DNA from: Rhytidiadelphus loreus
Lineage: Eukaryota > Streptophyta > Bryopsida > Hypnales > Hylocomiaceae
Direction: 5' to 3'
Assembly: GCA_947034895.1 (NCBI GenBank)
Contig: OX344762.1
Coordinates: 50,571,087-50,635,086 of the forward strand
DNA: 64,000 bases
Position numbers and translations under genes: made by a program
Shown: piece after piece, positions 47,815 to 60,606 of the stretch
Layout: every line of letters begins with the position of its first letter
Position numbering within the stretch: the first letter of the stretch is position 1
The notes under the pieces: generated by a model
Database searches by the model: none
What the model saw: the letters and a program-made list of their open reading frames with translations, nothing else
Told to the model about the DNA's origin: nothing

Positions 47815-49310
47815 AACAATAATTATTTGACAAAAAGGTGCCAACCATATCCTACACTTATAGTAAATCTCATAAATCCTATTAAAATTTATTACAACTT
47901 TTAACCAATAGCTATGCAATACATGACATTATAGTATCAAAATAAATAAATTCTAACATGTCTTCATAAAATAGTAATAGAAAAAAATATGATGTTTTTT
48001 TATATTATTTGGCGTTGTATATTATGGTTATGATTTTCATCCAACTTTCATCCATATTCATCCATAATATATGATTTCATCTAAATTTCATTCAAATTCT
48101 CACAAAAGGTAGATATCATTCATTTATAATTCATTCAATTAGTTTGATGAGGTATAGCCTAATCAAACACTTACACTAATTAGATTAATTTGTATACTTC
48201 AATCAATCTTGCAATTTACAAAGTTATTAACTACAAAGAAGAGTATTGTATCATTGTAAGTTCATATATGAGCATCTATGGAAAAGGTGATAGGATTTTA
48301 GAATGCATGAGGATCTAAAACTATATGTGTGCTCTAATATTTCATGCCATCAATTGGCAAACCAACTCCAATAAAGAATAGAGTCTCTAACTCTATAGTC
48401 AAATTTGAAAGTTCCTAAATTTCTTTGCTATTTATGAATGATTTTTTGTTTTTTTAATTTTTCAGAGATGAAATGACATGTTTAGAGTACGTTGTAAAAG
48501 AATTCAAATTACCATAAATTATTGAAGAAAAAATGAAGAAAATTCATATCAAATACAAATTATACTCAAAAAGACAATTTGAAATTTCAGAATAGAAGTA
48601 CATTGTAGTGTAAAGAAAATTTCTAGGCCACTTCCTATTTATAAACAAGGTTATAGATCTTCAATGTCAAACTTCAATATAATGATTATTTTTAGGAATT
48701 TTCTAAAATTTTCAAGTGGCATAGAAACTACACCGAGAACTACACTTAGAGGCTTAATTTTTTTAGCTTGAGTAAAATCAAAAGAAATCATTTTGAATGT
48801 TAAAATGAGTCTTTAAAAACAATTATCTCAAAGTATTGAAATACACTAGACAGTGTACCATTTCTTTTTATAAACTACCCCATAGAAAATAAAAAAACAA
48901 CTAAAATGTCTTGAACTTAAGTCAATCATGTGAATATAGCATCAAAGAAGTTACACACACAAAATGGGATGAACATCACCCATTCTTGAATATGCACAAA
49001 GCCTATTTGGCCACTCATCCAAAGGATACAAAACATCCTTGGCATCCTTCTAAAGTTAACCCTTAAAACAACATCCAATGGATGACTTGCCTGTCCATTG
49101 TAGAAACAAAGAATGTAGAAACAAAGAATGCACTAAGTGATTAATCCAATAATCGGAGCATTTTGATGACTACCTGGATCATGGGGGACCGCGTCCTTCA
49201 AGGGTGCAACACTATACACATTGGGCTTTTAGCAAGCACCAAATCTTTTAGAAATGACATACTCAAGAGGGAGGTATATTTTGATTGTTCAATGTCCAAT
49301 TCCAATGATC
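47815..49310 (+). repeat. Dispersed repeat, second family, copy 1
   Basis: Shares sequence in the same orientation with 58985-59466. Examples are CACTTACACTAATTAGATTAA (48168; differs slightly near 59111), TTGTAAGTTCATATATGAG (48256 and 59196), and AGCAAGCACCAAATCTTTTAG followed by GATTGTTCAATGTCCAA (49231 and 59391). Here the two homologous parts are separated by about 0.9 kb that is missing in copy 2. Type unknown. Confidence 0.55.
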
Positions 49311-49365
49311 TTCCAACATCATTCAACGATAACGTGAATAATTGAAAGAGGAATTAGAAGGTTAA

Positions 49366-52300
49366 TTAATGAGCTGGCTTCTGACTCCCAAGTTGGACTT
49401 GCATGAAGTGTCCAGAAAGAGGAGGCACCGCAAATCTGCAACCAACAACAGTCTTTCAAACTTCAGGAGTCACTCAGGTTGATTAAAATTGACATCATCA
49501 ATAGTACTACCTTGAATCTGCACAATAGTAATGCTCCCGAAGGTAATTGGAAATCTGACCAGTGTTTTCCTTCAATAAAAAATACCTGGCTTGAATTCCA
49601 GCTTTCCGGAGGTCTGCTTCAAAGTCATTCACGGACCCAAAGAGTTGAAGCACGGGGGCTACCCAACTGAAGTCATGCTCGAAAATTCCACACAACAAAC
49701 ATAACGTTGTTAGTGTGAAAAAAAATCAAAAGAATGCTCATCGTAGAGCCTCTCATCAATGTAAGAAATAAATAGCAGGATTTCAGTGTTTCACAAAACT
49801 GTAGACAACTCATCCATGATTGTTAGGAAGGTCTTTGAATGATCGCAGATCACATAAAAGGCACCTAATGATGCATAAGAAGACGTCGGTATGATCATTG
49901 TAACCACAAGGAAAACGCCTAATGAATACTGACAGAGATCCAATTTATGATAATTATTGTCTAAAAGTTCCCGAAACACTCTTAATTTTCCATGAAAAAC
50001 TTTAAAACTTAAAATGAAAACCAAGGGACATCTGCAAAAGGATTCGTGGATTACTGACCCCGTCATTTCTAGATGCGTTAGTTGTATGGGGACAACTAAC
50101 TGAGGTTTCAATATGTCCAGCAGACGCGCAGCTTCCTCAACGCTCTCTGTCAAAGGAAATCCAGCCACTTTGTACTGACGCCCCGGAGTGATGACCACAT
50201 CAACTGCACTCTCCCACAAAAGCCATCAATGAGAAGCACATATTATGCTTTCTAATTAACTTGGTCCGTTACCACTTTGGCTCTCATGGCATGTATAAGA
50301 AACAAAAGCTAGTTCTGTCTTCCCTAGTTCATGAACTTTCAAGCCTCACTGAAGGAATAACACGTGCTTTGTCATTTGCATGCCATCTTCCATGCGAGAT
50401 ATAACATGCATAAAGCATGGATTATCCAAATGGAATAAAACGAGCTTCTCAATCTTTCTCGTTGTAACCCTTGTGTGATAATTAATCACTAAGTTACTCT
50501 AATAGACAAATGACATTGCGTTTCTAGTAGTTGTCATGTAGTGTGGTAAGCCTCTCAATTAATTCATCACCAACATATCATTACTATAAGACTCAACAAA
50601 CAATTTCTTCATCTGGTTCTATTCTTGTAGTGGATTCATTTGAAAAAAAAATGAAACCTTGCGGGCAACTGCAAGAAAAGAGTACAAACCTGGGCTCATC
50701 GAGCGGACAGATTCCTCGTCAAAACTGCAATGAGGTTCATAGTATAATCTGCACATCATCAAAAGCAAAGAATCACAACACTATGAGAACTCTAAGATGG
50801 AAATCCTTATTGACAGTCACATGATTAAGCAAAGAATAAAACTTCAAATATTGGTGGGCATATTCCAAAAAATAGTACGAAACCATCATCATCAATGAAA
50901 ATAAGGAGCTTGGTTCATTTTTAGTAAAGGTTTGTTCAAAACGGAAGTCTGAAAACACTCCCATTTTCCAATTGAAACTTATTTTCAACCTGTACACTCA
51001 ACAAACACATTGTAAATACTCAAACATCACATCAAGGCTATCAATTTGAGTTCAAATTGATACATGTTGATCTAAAACATGTTTCAAAAGTGAAAGATTT
51101 GTCAAAATACACCAACGGTTCAATACGCAATTCAATCGAGTTCCATAAAGTGGCAAACTATAACCAAAAACTCCTTACCTAAGCTTGGTTTGCATTTCCT
51201 GTAGCACAAAGCCATTCTCACGAAGCGCCCATGGAGGACCCACTCGACCACCCACAGTTGCCCATACTTGTAAACCGCGGATCTGTGTGGAGGTGCCATG
51301 AGCAAGGCTTCTGACGTCCGAAAAGCCCAGTCGTTGGACAATACTTGCAGCTTTGGAAGAAGCAATGACTGGAATATCCTTTCTACCCGCATTGACCACC
51401 CAACTTTCATAAGGGGAGAAAAATGGCAGCCTTGAGAATGTTGTACAAGGATTATCTCACTAATAGAGTTCCCACCGCCCAGGTTTTCTAGAAATTAAGC
51501 CACATAACAATTGATAGGATTTACATTTGTAATTGCCTAAGATGGAGTTACAATTGCTAAGATTAACACTAAAACTTCCTTACGCAACATTACAATCGAC
51601 AAGATTTGACACAGATAGATATTTCACGAGTTCTTTTCTCTACGAATATCAATAGTTGTGAGTTACTCAATTGTCCAGCTCACGGTCCACTAAAATGCTC
51701 ACGACGTGGAAAAATTCAAACTGATGGAAAGAATTTCGGCCAAGCATGGAAGAGAAGCACTCGCATCTTGGTACCTCAATTGCTTGAGAGTAGGCAGGTG
51801 GCAGTGGTCTTCCCATTCCTGCGAAATCAAATCCACTCATGCATGTAAGAGTTTTGGACAGACTGAAAAACGTTAAGACAAAATTCAGAAAAATTGAAGC
51901 ACATATCAGTCAATCCGAGAAAGGTCATTGATAGGTTTGCTCAGCAGAATCAGTAGAGTATTGCATTCATGTTGTCAGAATATTTTGAGCTCGCCCTTGT
52001 TGGACCTCCCACTGTATGTGCCTCTTACTTAACAGTATGCATAAGAAATTCTAGGCGATGGACTATCAAGGATACATCAAATTTGTACTAAACTGGATTC
52101 GGAAGATGAAACCCAGCATACCATTTCTTCCTCCATTCCCAATGCTTTGAAGACCCCTGAACTTGGCTTCAGGTTATCTACGAAGATCCTTACAAATCAC
52201 AAGCCCTATAGAAAAGAAGAAACCAATATTTTGTAGGATTTCTTCTTCCATTCCCAATGCTTTGAAGACCCTTACAAATCGCAAACCCCAGAGAACAGAG

Positions 52301-54154
52301 AAAAATGAGACCTGGTAGGGTTTGTGATGAGGCCAGAATGGCAGCAAGGTCATCCCGCTTAATTAGTATCTAATTAAGAAATTATAAAAGAGGAATCCTC
52401 CTAAGGTTAATCTCATTAAATCTCCGGATTTTATAAACACACTAAAGGTTCCCTACAGGACTGCGCCGCCCTCAACATCCAATAAAATGCAGGTTCCTGT
52501 CGACTACTCCTGTCGTGAAATGTACCTGAGAGATGAGGATGGCATCAACACTATTTACATACTCCATTGTCAAGTCCCCAGGAAATTCACCCTTCTGTCG
52601 AGACTGCGAGCGTCCTGCAAGATCAGCCACTAGTCCGATTTCCACAATTAATTTCCGCTCCAGGAAATGAAACAATTTTTCAGAGCCAAACACAGTAAAA
52701 AAAACATATCAATCTTGAAAACAGCTTCTCTCTCACTCCTTGGTCCATCCACTATTTCAACAGAGAAGCATGGCTTCCAAGATTTTAATGATCCACTGAC
52801 ATTCACTTTCTTTCAAGCAACTTTGCAAATATGCTGAGTTCAATACTCCAAAGCAAGCGTACTGACAAGTCAATTAAGTCATGAAGTATCACGGTACAAA
52901 AGTAGCAAGGTTGAAATATATGCCACATGGATATAAAGTTGCAGTTGCCATTAGTAGTTCTCACATCATGCCATTTATTCATTTATTTGTCTTTAATACT
53001 AGTGGGAAGGATGCAAGCCCAGCACTACTCGAAAATGTTCTGAAAGGTCAATAGATTTCTGAACTAAAACCTACGAATGGGTGAGAAAGTCAGACGCACC
53101 AGTGTAGAGCCAGCCCTGATCCCAAAACGTTTGGTTGTCAACAAGCCATGGATCAGCAAGCACTCGAAGCCCGGATGTTTCAAATTCCAGAAGCCACATG
53201 TTTCCCTCGGCCATGAAACGAAACGAAGGCCCCGCTTCCGATACCTCACTCGATTCATTCTCTGCCACAACTTCGTTGTTTCCTCGCACTGCAGCTGATG
53301 CGTGTCGACTGCTCCCTCTTTCCATTACCATTTTCACATGAGAATCACTGAAGCGCCTGCAAGTGCCACTGCATTGTCCACAGGCTGAGACCCCTGAACC
53401 CTGATTTCTATTCCATTCCCGCAGCAAACTGATGTTACATAAAGAGTCAAATTGCTGTCAATTAGAAACTCTGAGGTCATAACTAAAGTAGAGGATCTAA
53501 TAGTGCAGGGACTTTTTCCGATGGACTGAAATGTCACTCATTCTCAATGCAAGTGTTATCCAAACAAGTGACTTGTAGGAAATGAGATCAAATTCTAGGT
53601 TGTATCAGTGAAAACTACACTAGACGCAATACTCATGGTTTAAGGTTACGTAGTCGGGCCTCTTGAATCCCTATGACTTCAAACTTCAAAGATTTCGTAA
53701 CTAATTGATATAATATCCAATAACAATTATTTTATTGCGTTAATATCCCGTCAAGCGTGGAGGAAATCTACGAAAAGAAAAACGATAAGAGATCAAATTC
53801 TTCAAACAATGCAAACCACTCAAGACAGCTGAAACCCACTGGAATATAGTCGTTCCCTAGCTTGCACAATTCTTGTATTCCTACCAATCCTTCCACTCCA
53901 AGCAAAACTGATTCCCAGATTTTCAAGAATTGAACGATTTGTTTCAAAAACCTTTGCAGAAATTTAAACGTACACAAAATTTCAAAGAATTACTAATTAG
54001 CAGCTTGCGAGTGGGAAGAGATTAGGAGTATTGGGCACCTAAATGAGGCGCATCGTAATCCAAGCTGCTTCTGGGAATTCAATTGATCTGAAACTGCAAG
54101 TGGCCTCGTTATTTCGCAGATTCGCACGTAAGATGTTGACGCCATAGCTGCCAT
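49366..54154 (-). CDS. UlaG-like metallo-beta-lactamase-fold hydrolase, plastid-targeted (385 aa, 9 exons)
   Basis: The exons are 54154-54039, 53428-53100, 52614-52526, 51818-51775, 51403-51179, 50748-50690, 50203-50059, 49666-49586 and 49435-49366. All junctions are GT-AG, phases agree throughout, and the total is 1,158 nt. The first about 85 residues (MAAMASTSYVRICEITRP...) are Ser/Arg-rich, like a chloroplast transit peptide. The MBL fold starts near residue 109 with MWLLEF and LRVLADPWLV. DAILISQEWEDHCHLPTL (about 173-188) is the metal-site loop, with the Asp-His-x-His of this family. Then come IPVIASSKAASIVQRLGF, the VGPPW.LRENG loop, LYYEPHCSF and VDVVITP. The family of L-ascorbate-metabolism UlaG-like proteins is widespread in cyanobacteria and plastids; substrate unknown. 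Exon 1 is supplied by a distant 5' piece whose broken duplicate lies at 62.7-64 kb. Confidence 0.88.
52124..52290. repeat. Short direct repeat inside intron 3 of the UlaG-like gene
   Basis: TTTCTTC.TCCATTCCCAATG with CTTTGAAGACCC and CTTACAAATC.CAA occurs at 52124-52209 and again, shortened, at 52239-52290. A local duplication with no evident function. Confidence 0.7.
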
Positions 54155-55711
54155 TGTACTCACAAACGTTTCAAGACTCGGGAGAAGCTCTGAAGAATCC
54201 AATATCCACCCCAAATTTTGCAAATTAGGGGAGCACACAAACCTGAAATTGCGTTGTGATGACAAACCGATTCCGTTCAGTGACTGAATTGCATCAAAGC
54301 TCGACCCCCAAAGTTGGAAAGTGCAGGAGCGAGCTGGACAAGTGGACGTGTCTGGACTCTGGACAAGAGGAGTGGATGAACAACAAGCAGTTTTGGATGT
54401 AAGTTGAGGACTCCAAACAAGCAACAGAGTCAAAGTTTTGTTCCTACTATTAAATTGCCTTATTTTTAGGGTGGATCTGTTTGGAAGTTAAAAGAGTATA
54501 TTAGATTTTCTTCTTACCCCTTTTTTGGAAACCATAACCCTAAATTAAAAAATTTCAAAGTGGTAAAAAGAAAAAACCTTAGGTTCTCATGAATAGAGTC
54601 TTTACATTTTTGGCAAGAATTTGTAGGGGTTGGTTTTAAAAAGGTGTTATAATTAGGTGTATTTATCGTTTTGATTTGAGCCCTTGAGGGTTGAGGAAGT
54701 ATCAAGTTTTTTTTAGGTGGAGAAATTTATATAAAAGCAATATAGGGGTGTACATTTGAGTGCACTCAAATTGAGAGATTTTTGTCTAATTTTCTATTTT
54801 TCCAAGGATGAGACCCTTATTCATAAATCAAATTTGGGAATAGTGTATCATGTGTTTGACTCAAGTGTTCAAGAGGCATAAGATAATGCATAACTATTTA
54901 TGTATCCATATCCAAAGAAGGGACATATTTATATCCATCCATCCATACGAAACCATATTTATCTAGGATAGTGCAATGGTACGCAATTTTGAGTACATAT
55001 TAATAGGAATAGGAAGTACAATCACATTTTGACATTTTCTTGTCAAAACATGAATTATTCATGAATTTTTGAAGTGGTTAATCCCAAAGCCCATATGTGC
55101 CTCAGTCTTAGGTTCTTCCAAAACTCATACAAAACTGATTCTATGATGGTCATGCCACTCACCTAAATTGCCACAAATTTGTCTACAACGTTTGCAATGT
55201 GAAGGGCATAAAATGGTCACATTCAAAAAGGTTTGCATACGTGTCCTAGTTCATTCTCACTTTCCATTATATCACACATCCTTGACCTATTTTCTCATGA
55301 ATCCCTATAGCAATGCATGTACAGTACTAAGGTATTCCAATTCAAAACTCACTGACATAGTACTCTCACTACTGGAAGTGCTTTGAGTAATGCTGGAATC
55401 AGAAATGTCAAAAGCATTAGGTAATTTGCTGCAACAGTATTTCCTCTGGCAATTTTACAGCGTTTCTAACTTCCAAGTTTTTGAAGTGCAAATACAAATT
55501 GCATATCTTCAAGAAAAAGTTTCGCACAGAACTTGTCATGTACACTTAAAGTCTACCTCCGGTCATGAAGTGAAACTGACACACCAACCAACCCCATAAC
55601 AAGAGCTGGTTCCTACTAGAGAACATCTTGCATACTCAGGTATTTCACTGGCTTCCAACCTTTCACTGGAGCTTCTGCACAGCTTTGGCACGCCATCCAG
55701 TCACCTTCCAG
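54155..55711. other. 5' flank of the UlaG-like gene and 3' flank of the F-box gene
   Basis: About 54155-54490 is GC-richer, is shared with the second copy at 63.6-64 kb and should contain the promoter. An upstream in-frame reading to 54433 is open but the conserved ATG at 54154 better fits a transit peptide. Nothing is recognised from 54500 to 55700. Confidence 0.4.
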
Positions 55712-57247
55712 TCACCAATCTTTGTTCCAAGGCAGAAGAAGATTCATGTGCTTCCCAATCCATGACCTACTATATAGGCCTATATTAGGATTTTCATGCA
55801 CTGGCCCCAAAGGATTCGAAGGCAAGTCACGATCCCAGGAACCAGTCACCAAATCAAATATTGCCGACTTCCCAGATGCCTGTGACATGAAAAACAGAGA
55901 GCTTTCGAACCCAATGACACTAATGGCAAGCAAGTTGACCGGACTCGTAGCAAATCCGGACCAAGGTGTGATGTCAAAATTCGCCTTCACATCTGCTGCT
56001 GATAGCTTCAGCACCGTCTCTTGCGTCATATCACGGGTTCTAATCTCCCGTACTTCGAAATTAAACCTCTCCTTAGACATGTTGTCCTCCGAATATTCCT
56101 CGCTGCACCACTACACCAGAAACAAGCAGTCGTTGCTGACAACCAACGAAGCAGTGATGAAGCTATAGGTGCGCACATCCACATTTTCCCATGACTCCAC
56201 TGTGAGATTGTATCTCAGCAGCCTCCAGACGACTGAGGCTACATCTTCTTCCTCGTCTTCTCCAGATTTGCGCTCTTCGAATAGAACGTACAAAAACCCT
56301 TGGTACATGACGATGCTCCGGACGTACCCAAGTCCACCATGCTCAGTCCAAGATGTGTTGCCTATGCTTTTCCATTCAGAAGTGGCAGAATCATATACGT
56401 GGATCACGGGGTCATACCGAACCTCCAACCATTCCTCGATCTCGATACCAGTGTTCACGTTATGGTTGATGAGGAAAATCTTGAAGGACGTGCTGTCTGC
56501 GACCATAAGCAGTTTGGGATCATAACAGGCGTTCAAATGTCGTGCAATATCTGGCAGGGTTACGTTTGTCGAGCCTTTCACGTTATGGACAATTATGGAA
56601 AGCTGCTCAGAAGAGGGCTCAGCATACCGCAACCGCAAGCGGCACACCAAACCCCCGTCCATGGATTGAACCCCAGAAACAGACGGACCAATGTTACGAT
56701 CATCTTCGCGGAATGTGTACCTGGATGTCAAAATTATGTCAAACATGATGTAATGTGGTAAAACACTAAACCAGCTGCTTAAGCAGCTGTAACTTCAGAT
56801 TGTGTGCCAAAATTGCATTTATGAAAAGCAACCTTGGTTTTCAGCCCCTGGAAAGACGCTTTGTTTCTTGAATACTCCAAAATCGAATGAATAGTGCATA
56901 ACATTTGCACCCAAAATATGCCAAAATCAATGGAAAGCTTCATAACATTAACAATGAGTGTACTCGTACCACCGTCTAGCGCTCAAGTCGAGGCAGCACC
57001 AAACCCGTTGATCTCTTTCACGGTACATAGGACCTCGATGCCTCAAACTCATGGCAATGAAAGATGGACCTCGAAGCCGCCTCGCGTGTTGTCCATGCAG
57101 AGCAGCAAACTTATCACTAAGGATAAGCTGGTTCCACTCCTTGCACACAGTGCGGTTTCTGCACACATCGGGCAAAAGCAAGAAAGACAACACATGTCCC
57201 ACCATTCCAAACGTGAGCTTACTCCATATGGAAGCGTCCATGTCCAT
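55712..57247 (-). CDS. F-box protein with C-terminal beta-propeller-like region; one in-frame TAG
   Basis: The exons are 57247-56970 and 56720-55712; CGGTG/GTACGA to CATCCAG/GTACAC keeps a Trp codon. The start is MDMDASIWSKL, after an acceptor-like TGTAG. Residues about 6-46 are an F-box (SIWSKL...VLSFLLLPDVCRNRTVCKEW). The rest resembles plant F-box/kelch proteins, with IHVYDSATSEWKSIG and WENV blades, and would be a substrate receptor of SCF ubiquitin ligases. A TAG at 56113-56111 ends the product at 295 aa. The same frame then continues unbroken to 428 codons, ending near LLLPWNKDW, the normal size for this group. No intron can remove the stop. So this is either a recent nonsense allele, a sequencing error or a truncated F-box protein. 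Confidence 0.8.
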
Positions 57248-58163
57248 CGACCCTACACAGCAGACAGATTCCAAGATTAGGGCCATATTCTTAAAATTCT
57301 CAAGTGCGCAACAATCTCCTAACAATTCTTGAATCTCATCACAAGCAACTGAACCCAAACAAGAAGAAGAAAATCAAAAGATTGTTGGGAAGGAAGGCGC
57401 AGTCGTAAAACTCGAACCTCTTGGTTTGTCACTCTCGGCGCTTCAGGCTAGATCAGACCTTGCACCACACAGCAGAACACCAATTCGCTTCGATCAATGG
57501 CCTGCACAACATTCGAAAGTGCTGAATATTCAACACAGTATGAAATCGAATGCGTAACAAGCTAGCGAGAATCACCCAAACTGCAACAAATTCTTAACGC
57601 ATACTGCAAAACATTGTTGCGCTCCTAGCTCATATGTGCAGGCTCAGAGGACGGACTTGAGCAGAATATGTAGTTTGCAGCTGTAGTTGTCTTCAATTGC
57701 TGTCGTCAATCATCCCGCCTCTTTGCAACTGTTGGTTGCATTCCACACCCGAAGGATGAACTATCACTATGGGTTCAAGAAATGACAGAGAGCTGTAAAA
57801 CTCATCATGAGTGAAACTCGAAGCCTCAGACGAAAGGGATTGATTATGTTTGAGCATAATTTCGTCAGGTTTGGTCCATCTTCAGTAGCTTAATTTTTCC
57901 AATGTCATACTTCACAAAGGCAACCTTGTGTGATGGAAACTTTTGGGCAAACTGTAAAAATCAATATCCAGCCTCCATTCCACAGCCATCAATAAAACAT
58001 TTTTTTAGTTTGAAACCTCGAAGAATCAATTCCAAAGCAACTGGATTTTTGTGGCTCAAACATGAAGACTAAAAACTTGAAACTATTCAACAATATGACC
58101 AGGTTCTATGGTCAAAGATCTTTAAAGCAATTATCTAAGTCAGAAATTTGTTCACCAAAGAAT
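57248..58163. other. Upstream region of the F-box gene
   Basis: Moderate GC to about 57780, compatible with promoter and 5' UTR, perhaps with a 5' UTR intron ending at TGTAG (57252). No other gene recognised. Confidence 0.4.
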
Positions 58164-58285
58164 ATACCAATCATCGCAAGCTTGTCATCATTAGATTTAT
58201 GCAACAAGTGCATTTCTAGAGGAAATACCAATCATCGCAAGCTTGTCATCATTAGATTTATGCAACAAGTGCATTTCTAGAGGAA
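58164..58285. repeat. Perfect 61-bp tandem duplication
   Basis: The unit beginning ATACCAATCATCGCAAGCTT occurs twice head to tail (58164-58224, 58225-58285) with no mismatch, so it is very recent, or an assembly artefact. Confidence 0.95.
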
Positions 58286-58984
58286 AGCTAGTTAGGCATT
58301 AATGAAAAGCAATGGTTTGTTATCAAAAATTAGTACAAATTCAAACAAATTAAGAAATTATAGCTAAATTATTTAACATTACATTTCAGAGCATAACAAT
58401 ATTGATAGGAGATCTATGCAAATATCATCACTTAAACTGATTATTCCAAGGAAGAAGTAAGGTATTCCAAATCCCCAAAATGATATTCCAATTCTCTAGT
58501 AGCTTCTTTATTTGGGACAAGTCTTTTCTTCTCACATCTTCTATTCAAAAATGAAAGCATTGGTACTTGCATTTATAAATGCAAGTGCAACTATTGAAAA
58601 AAATTATTGTGAAGCTCCACTGAAAAGGGCTAGGTGACCTTGATCTAGGTGGAATGTTTTGAATATTTACGACAATTTTGTTAAATTGGCTAGATTCCAA
58701 TACTTGGCTAGCTTCTACAACATGCATTCTAAAACATAAATCCATACATGTACTAGTTTTTTTAAAGCAATTCACCCGGTCACAACCACAAACCAAGAAG
58801 AAACCCAAGCCAAAAGACCAACAACGAACTGAACCATGATAAAATCTTTGTTGAAATATGTACCAACTTGGCCATTTTGTTTCGATAAGGACTAAAATTA
58901 TTGAGTAACAAGAAAACAAACATGGTGAAAGAAAATATATTGACAATTTAAAAAAGATTTAAGCATACTTTGAACTTTATTTTT
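58286..58984. other. AT-rich intergenic DNA
   Basis: Only a low-complexity 133-codon minus-strand frame (58545-58946) without recognisable domain. Nothing supported. Confidence 0.45.
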
Positions 58985-59263
58985 GGGAAAAATAATTATT
59001 CAACAAAAAGGATTTCTTGCTCTACACTTACAATAAATCTCATAAATTCTATGAATATTTATTATAAATTCATTCAATTAGTTTGACAACATCTAGCACT
59101 AATCTAACTCTTACACTAATTAGATTAATTTTGTACACTTCAATCAATCTTGCAATTTATGAAGTTATTAACTACAAGGAGGAGTATTGTAGCATTGTAA
59201 GTTCATATATGAGTGTCTTTGGTAAGGGTGATAGGACTCTAGAGTACATGATGATTTGAACCC

Positions 59264-59298
<35 letters not shown>

Positions 59299-59466
59299 TA
59301 TGTATTCTAATATTTTATGCCATCAATAAGCAAATCAACTCCAATGCATGGATAATTAGACTACCTTAAACACTACACACACCGGGCTTCTAGCAAGCAC
59401 CAAATCTTTTAGAAATGAATTACTCTCGAAAGAGATATGTTTTGATTGTTCAATGTCCAAATCCAA
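58985..59466 (+). repeat. Dispersed repeat, second family, copy 2
   Basis: Homologous to parts of 47815-49310 in the same orientation. It carries an (AT)n/(AC)n microsatellite at about 59263-59300 in place of the longer middle section of copy 1. Confidence 0.55.
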
Positions 59467-60325
59467 AAATTTTGAAGTCTATTTTGTAAAAAAAATTTGA
59501 TAAACTTCCAACAATGATATTCTTCAATTCTACTCACATATGAATGAATAGAAAATTATGTATTCATTGGGTTTCCAATCTACTACAAGTTACCCAAGTG
59601 TCTACATTAAGTGCCATCTTGTTTGGAATTGTAAGGGATTTCTTTAGGTTCGTAACCTTGTTAGGCTCCTTTGTTTGTTAGTAGCGAATCAGTTATCGTA
59701 CATAACGAGTTGTACATTTTTCAATTACAACCTTTAATCTTTATGATCCAACGGTGTAAGAAGCAAGTTGAAAGGAAAGAAGGTTACGAGTTGCAACTTG
59801 TAATGGCAATAGTGACAGGTTCCTAATGGGACGGTGCCATGTTAGTGTTGAAAAGTCAACAACCGGTTAATATGAGAATATAACCATGACAACTCATGAC
59901 TGCAGGAGTGAGGGATGCTATCTCCATAAAAAGGCTTTGTTGTTTCCATGTTACCCTCTTAGTCAAAGTGCTGTGTTCAATTTTGAAGTCTGAAGCCTGA
60001 TGATCTTTTAGCACAATTATAAAATCAACTGCTGAAAAAATTTGAAGATAGAATAAACAGAACGCTGTCTTCAAGATACCCAAATCAGATTTTGCAAATT
60101 AGGTATCCAAGTAAAATTTGGAACGATTAGGTTTCGTTAGTAGTTAACAATGTCATTTTGCATCGGTATTACGCCTGGTAACAGCAATCCAGTCCACAAC
60201 AATAGAAAATAATTTGCAGTTTGTTAGAACGAACCTCACCACTTGGTAGCTTGGTTGGCATTCTCTTGCACATTATGCTGAAAGAAGTACAAGATTGTGT
60301 GTCCAACTATCTACTGTGTTTACAG
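59467..60325. other. Intergenic DNA, nothing recognised
   Basis: No gene or repeat end supported. It leads into the gene fragment at 60326. Confidence 0.4.
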
Positions 60326-60606
60326 GAGTGGGTGCTTGGCCTCCCCCACCCCCGTATGAAGAATTGTCCAACAACGAGGTCTCTTGACATTGAATGTGTT
60401 TTATGCAGGGATACTTATCACCTGATGTGGGAACGCCCAACTCTTACGGTGAGGCAAGTGGTTCCAGCAGATCATCAGGAGGTTCACCAGGATGGTTTTC
60501 TAGTGGGAATCAGAACTCCAGAGTCTCTCTTTTGGTCATGTTAGTCTCTACCATTTTAAGCACGCTTGGCATTCTGTGCTATTCCAAGTATGTGGTCTCA
60601 AATTAG
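60326..60606 (+). pseudogene. 3' fragment of a gene for a Pro-rich, tail-anchored-like protein
   Basis: Two coding pieces: 60326-60378, after GTTTACAG, reads GVGAWPPPPPYEELSNNE. 60409-60606, after TTATGCAG, reads GYLSPDVGTPNSYGEASG, then a Ser/Gly-rich linker, then a hydrophobic segment VSLLVMLVSTILSTLGILCY ending SKYVVSN and TAG. The gap between them (60379-60408) has GT and AG ends and two stops but is only 30 nt, too short for a working plant intron. I find no upstream exons. Probably a truncated copy in which the intron has been internally deleted. The C-terminal hydrophobic helix suggests a tail-anchored membrane protein; the family is not recognised. Confidence 0.5.

Noticed and set aside
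53077..53341. Plus-strand frames of about 70 codons
   Set aside because: Antisense to exon 2 of the UlaG-like gene.
56169..56761. Plus-strand frames of 118 and 153 codons
   Set aside because: Antisense to the F-box gene exon 2, which has the recognisable domains and splice sites.
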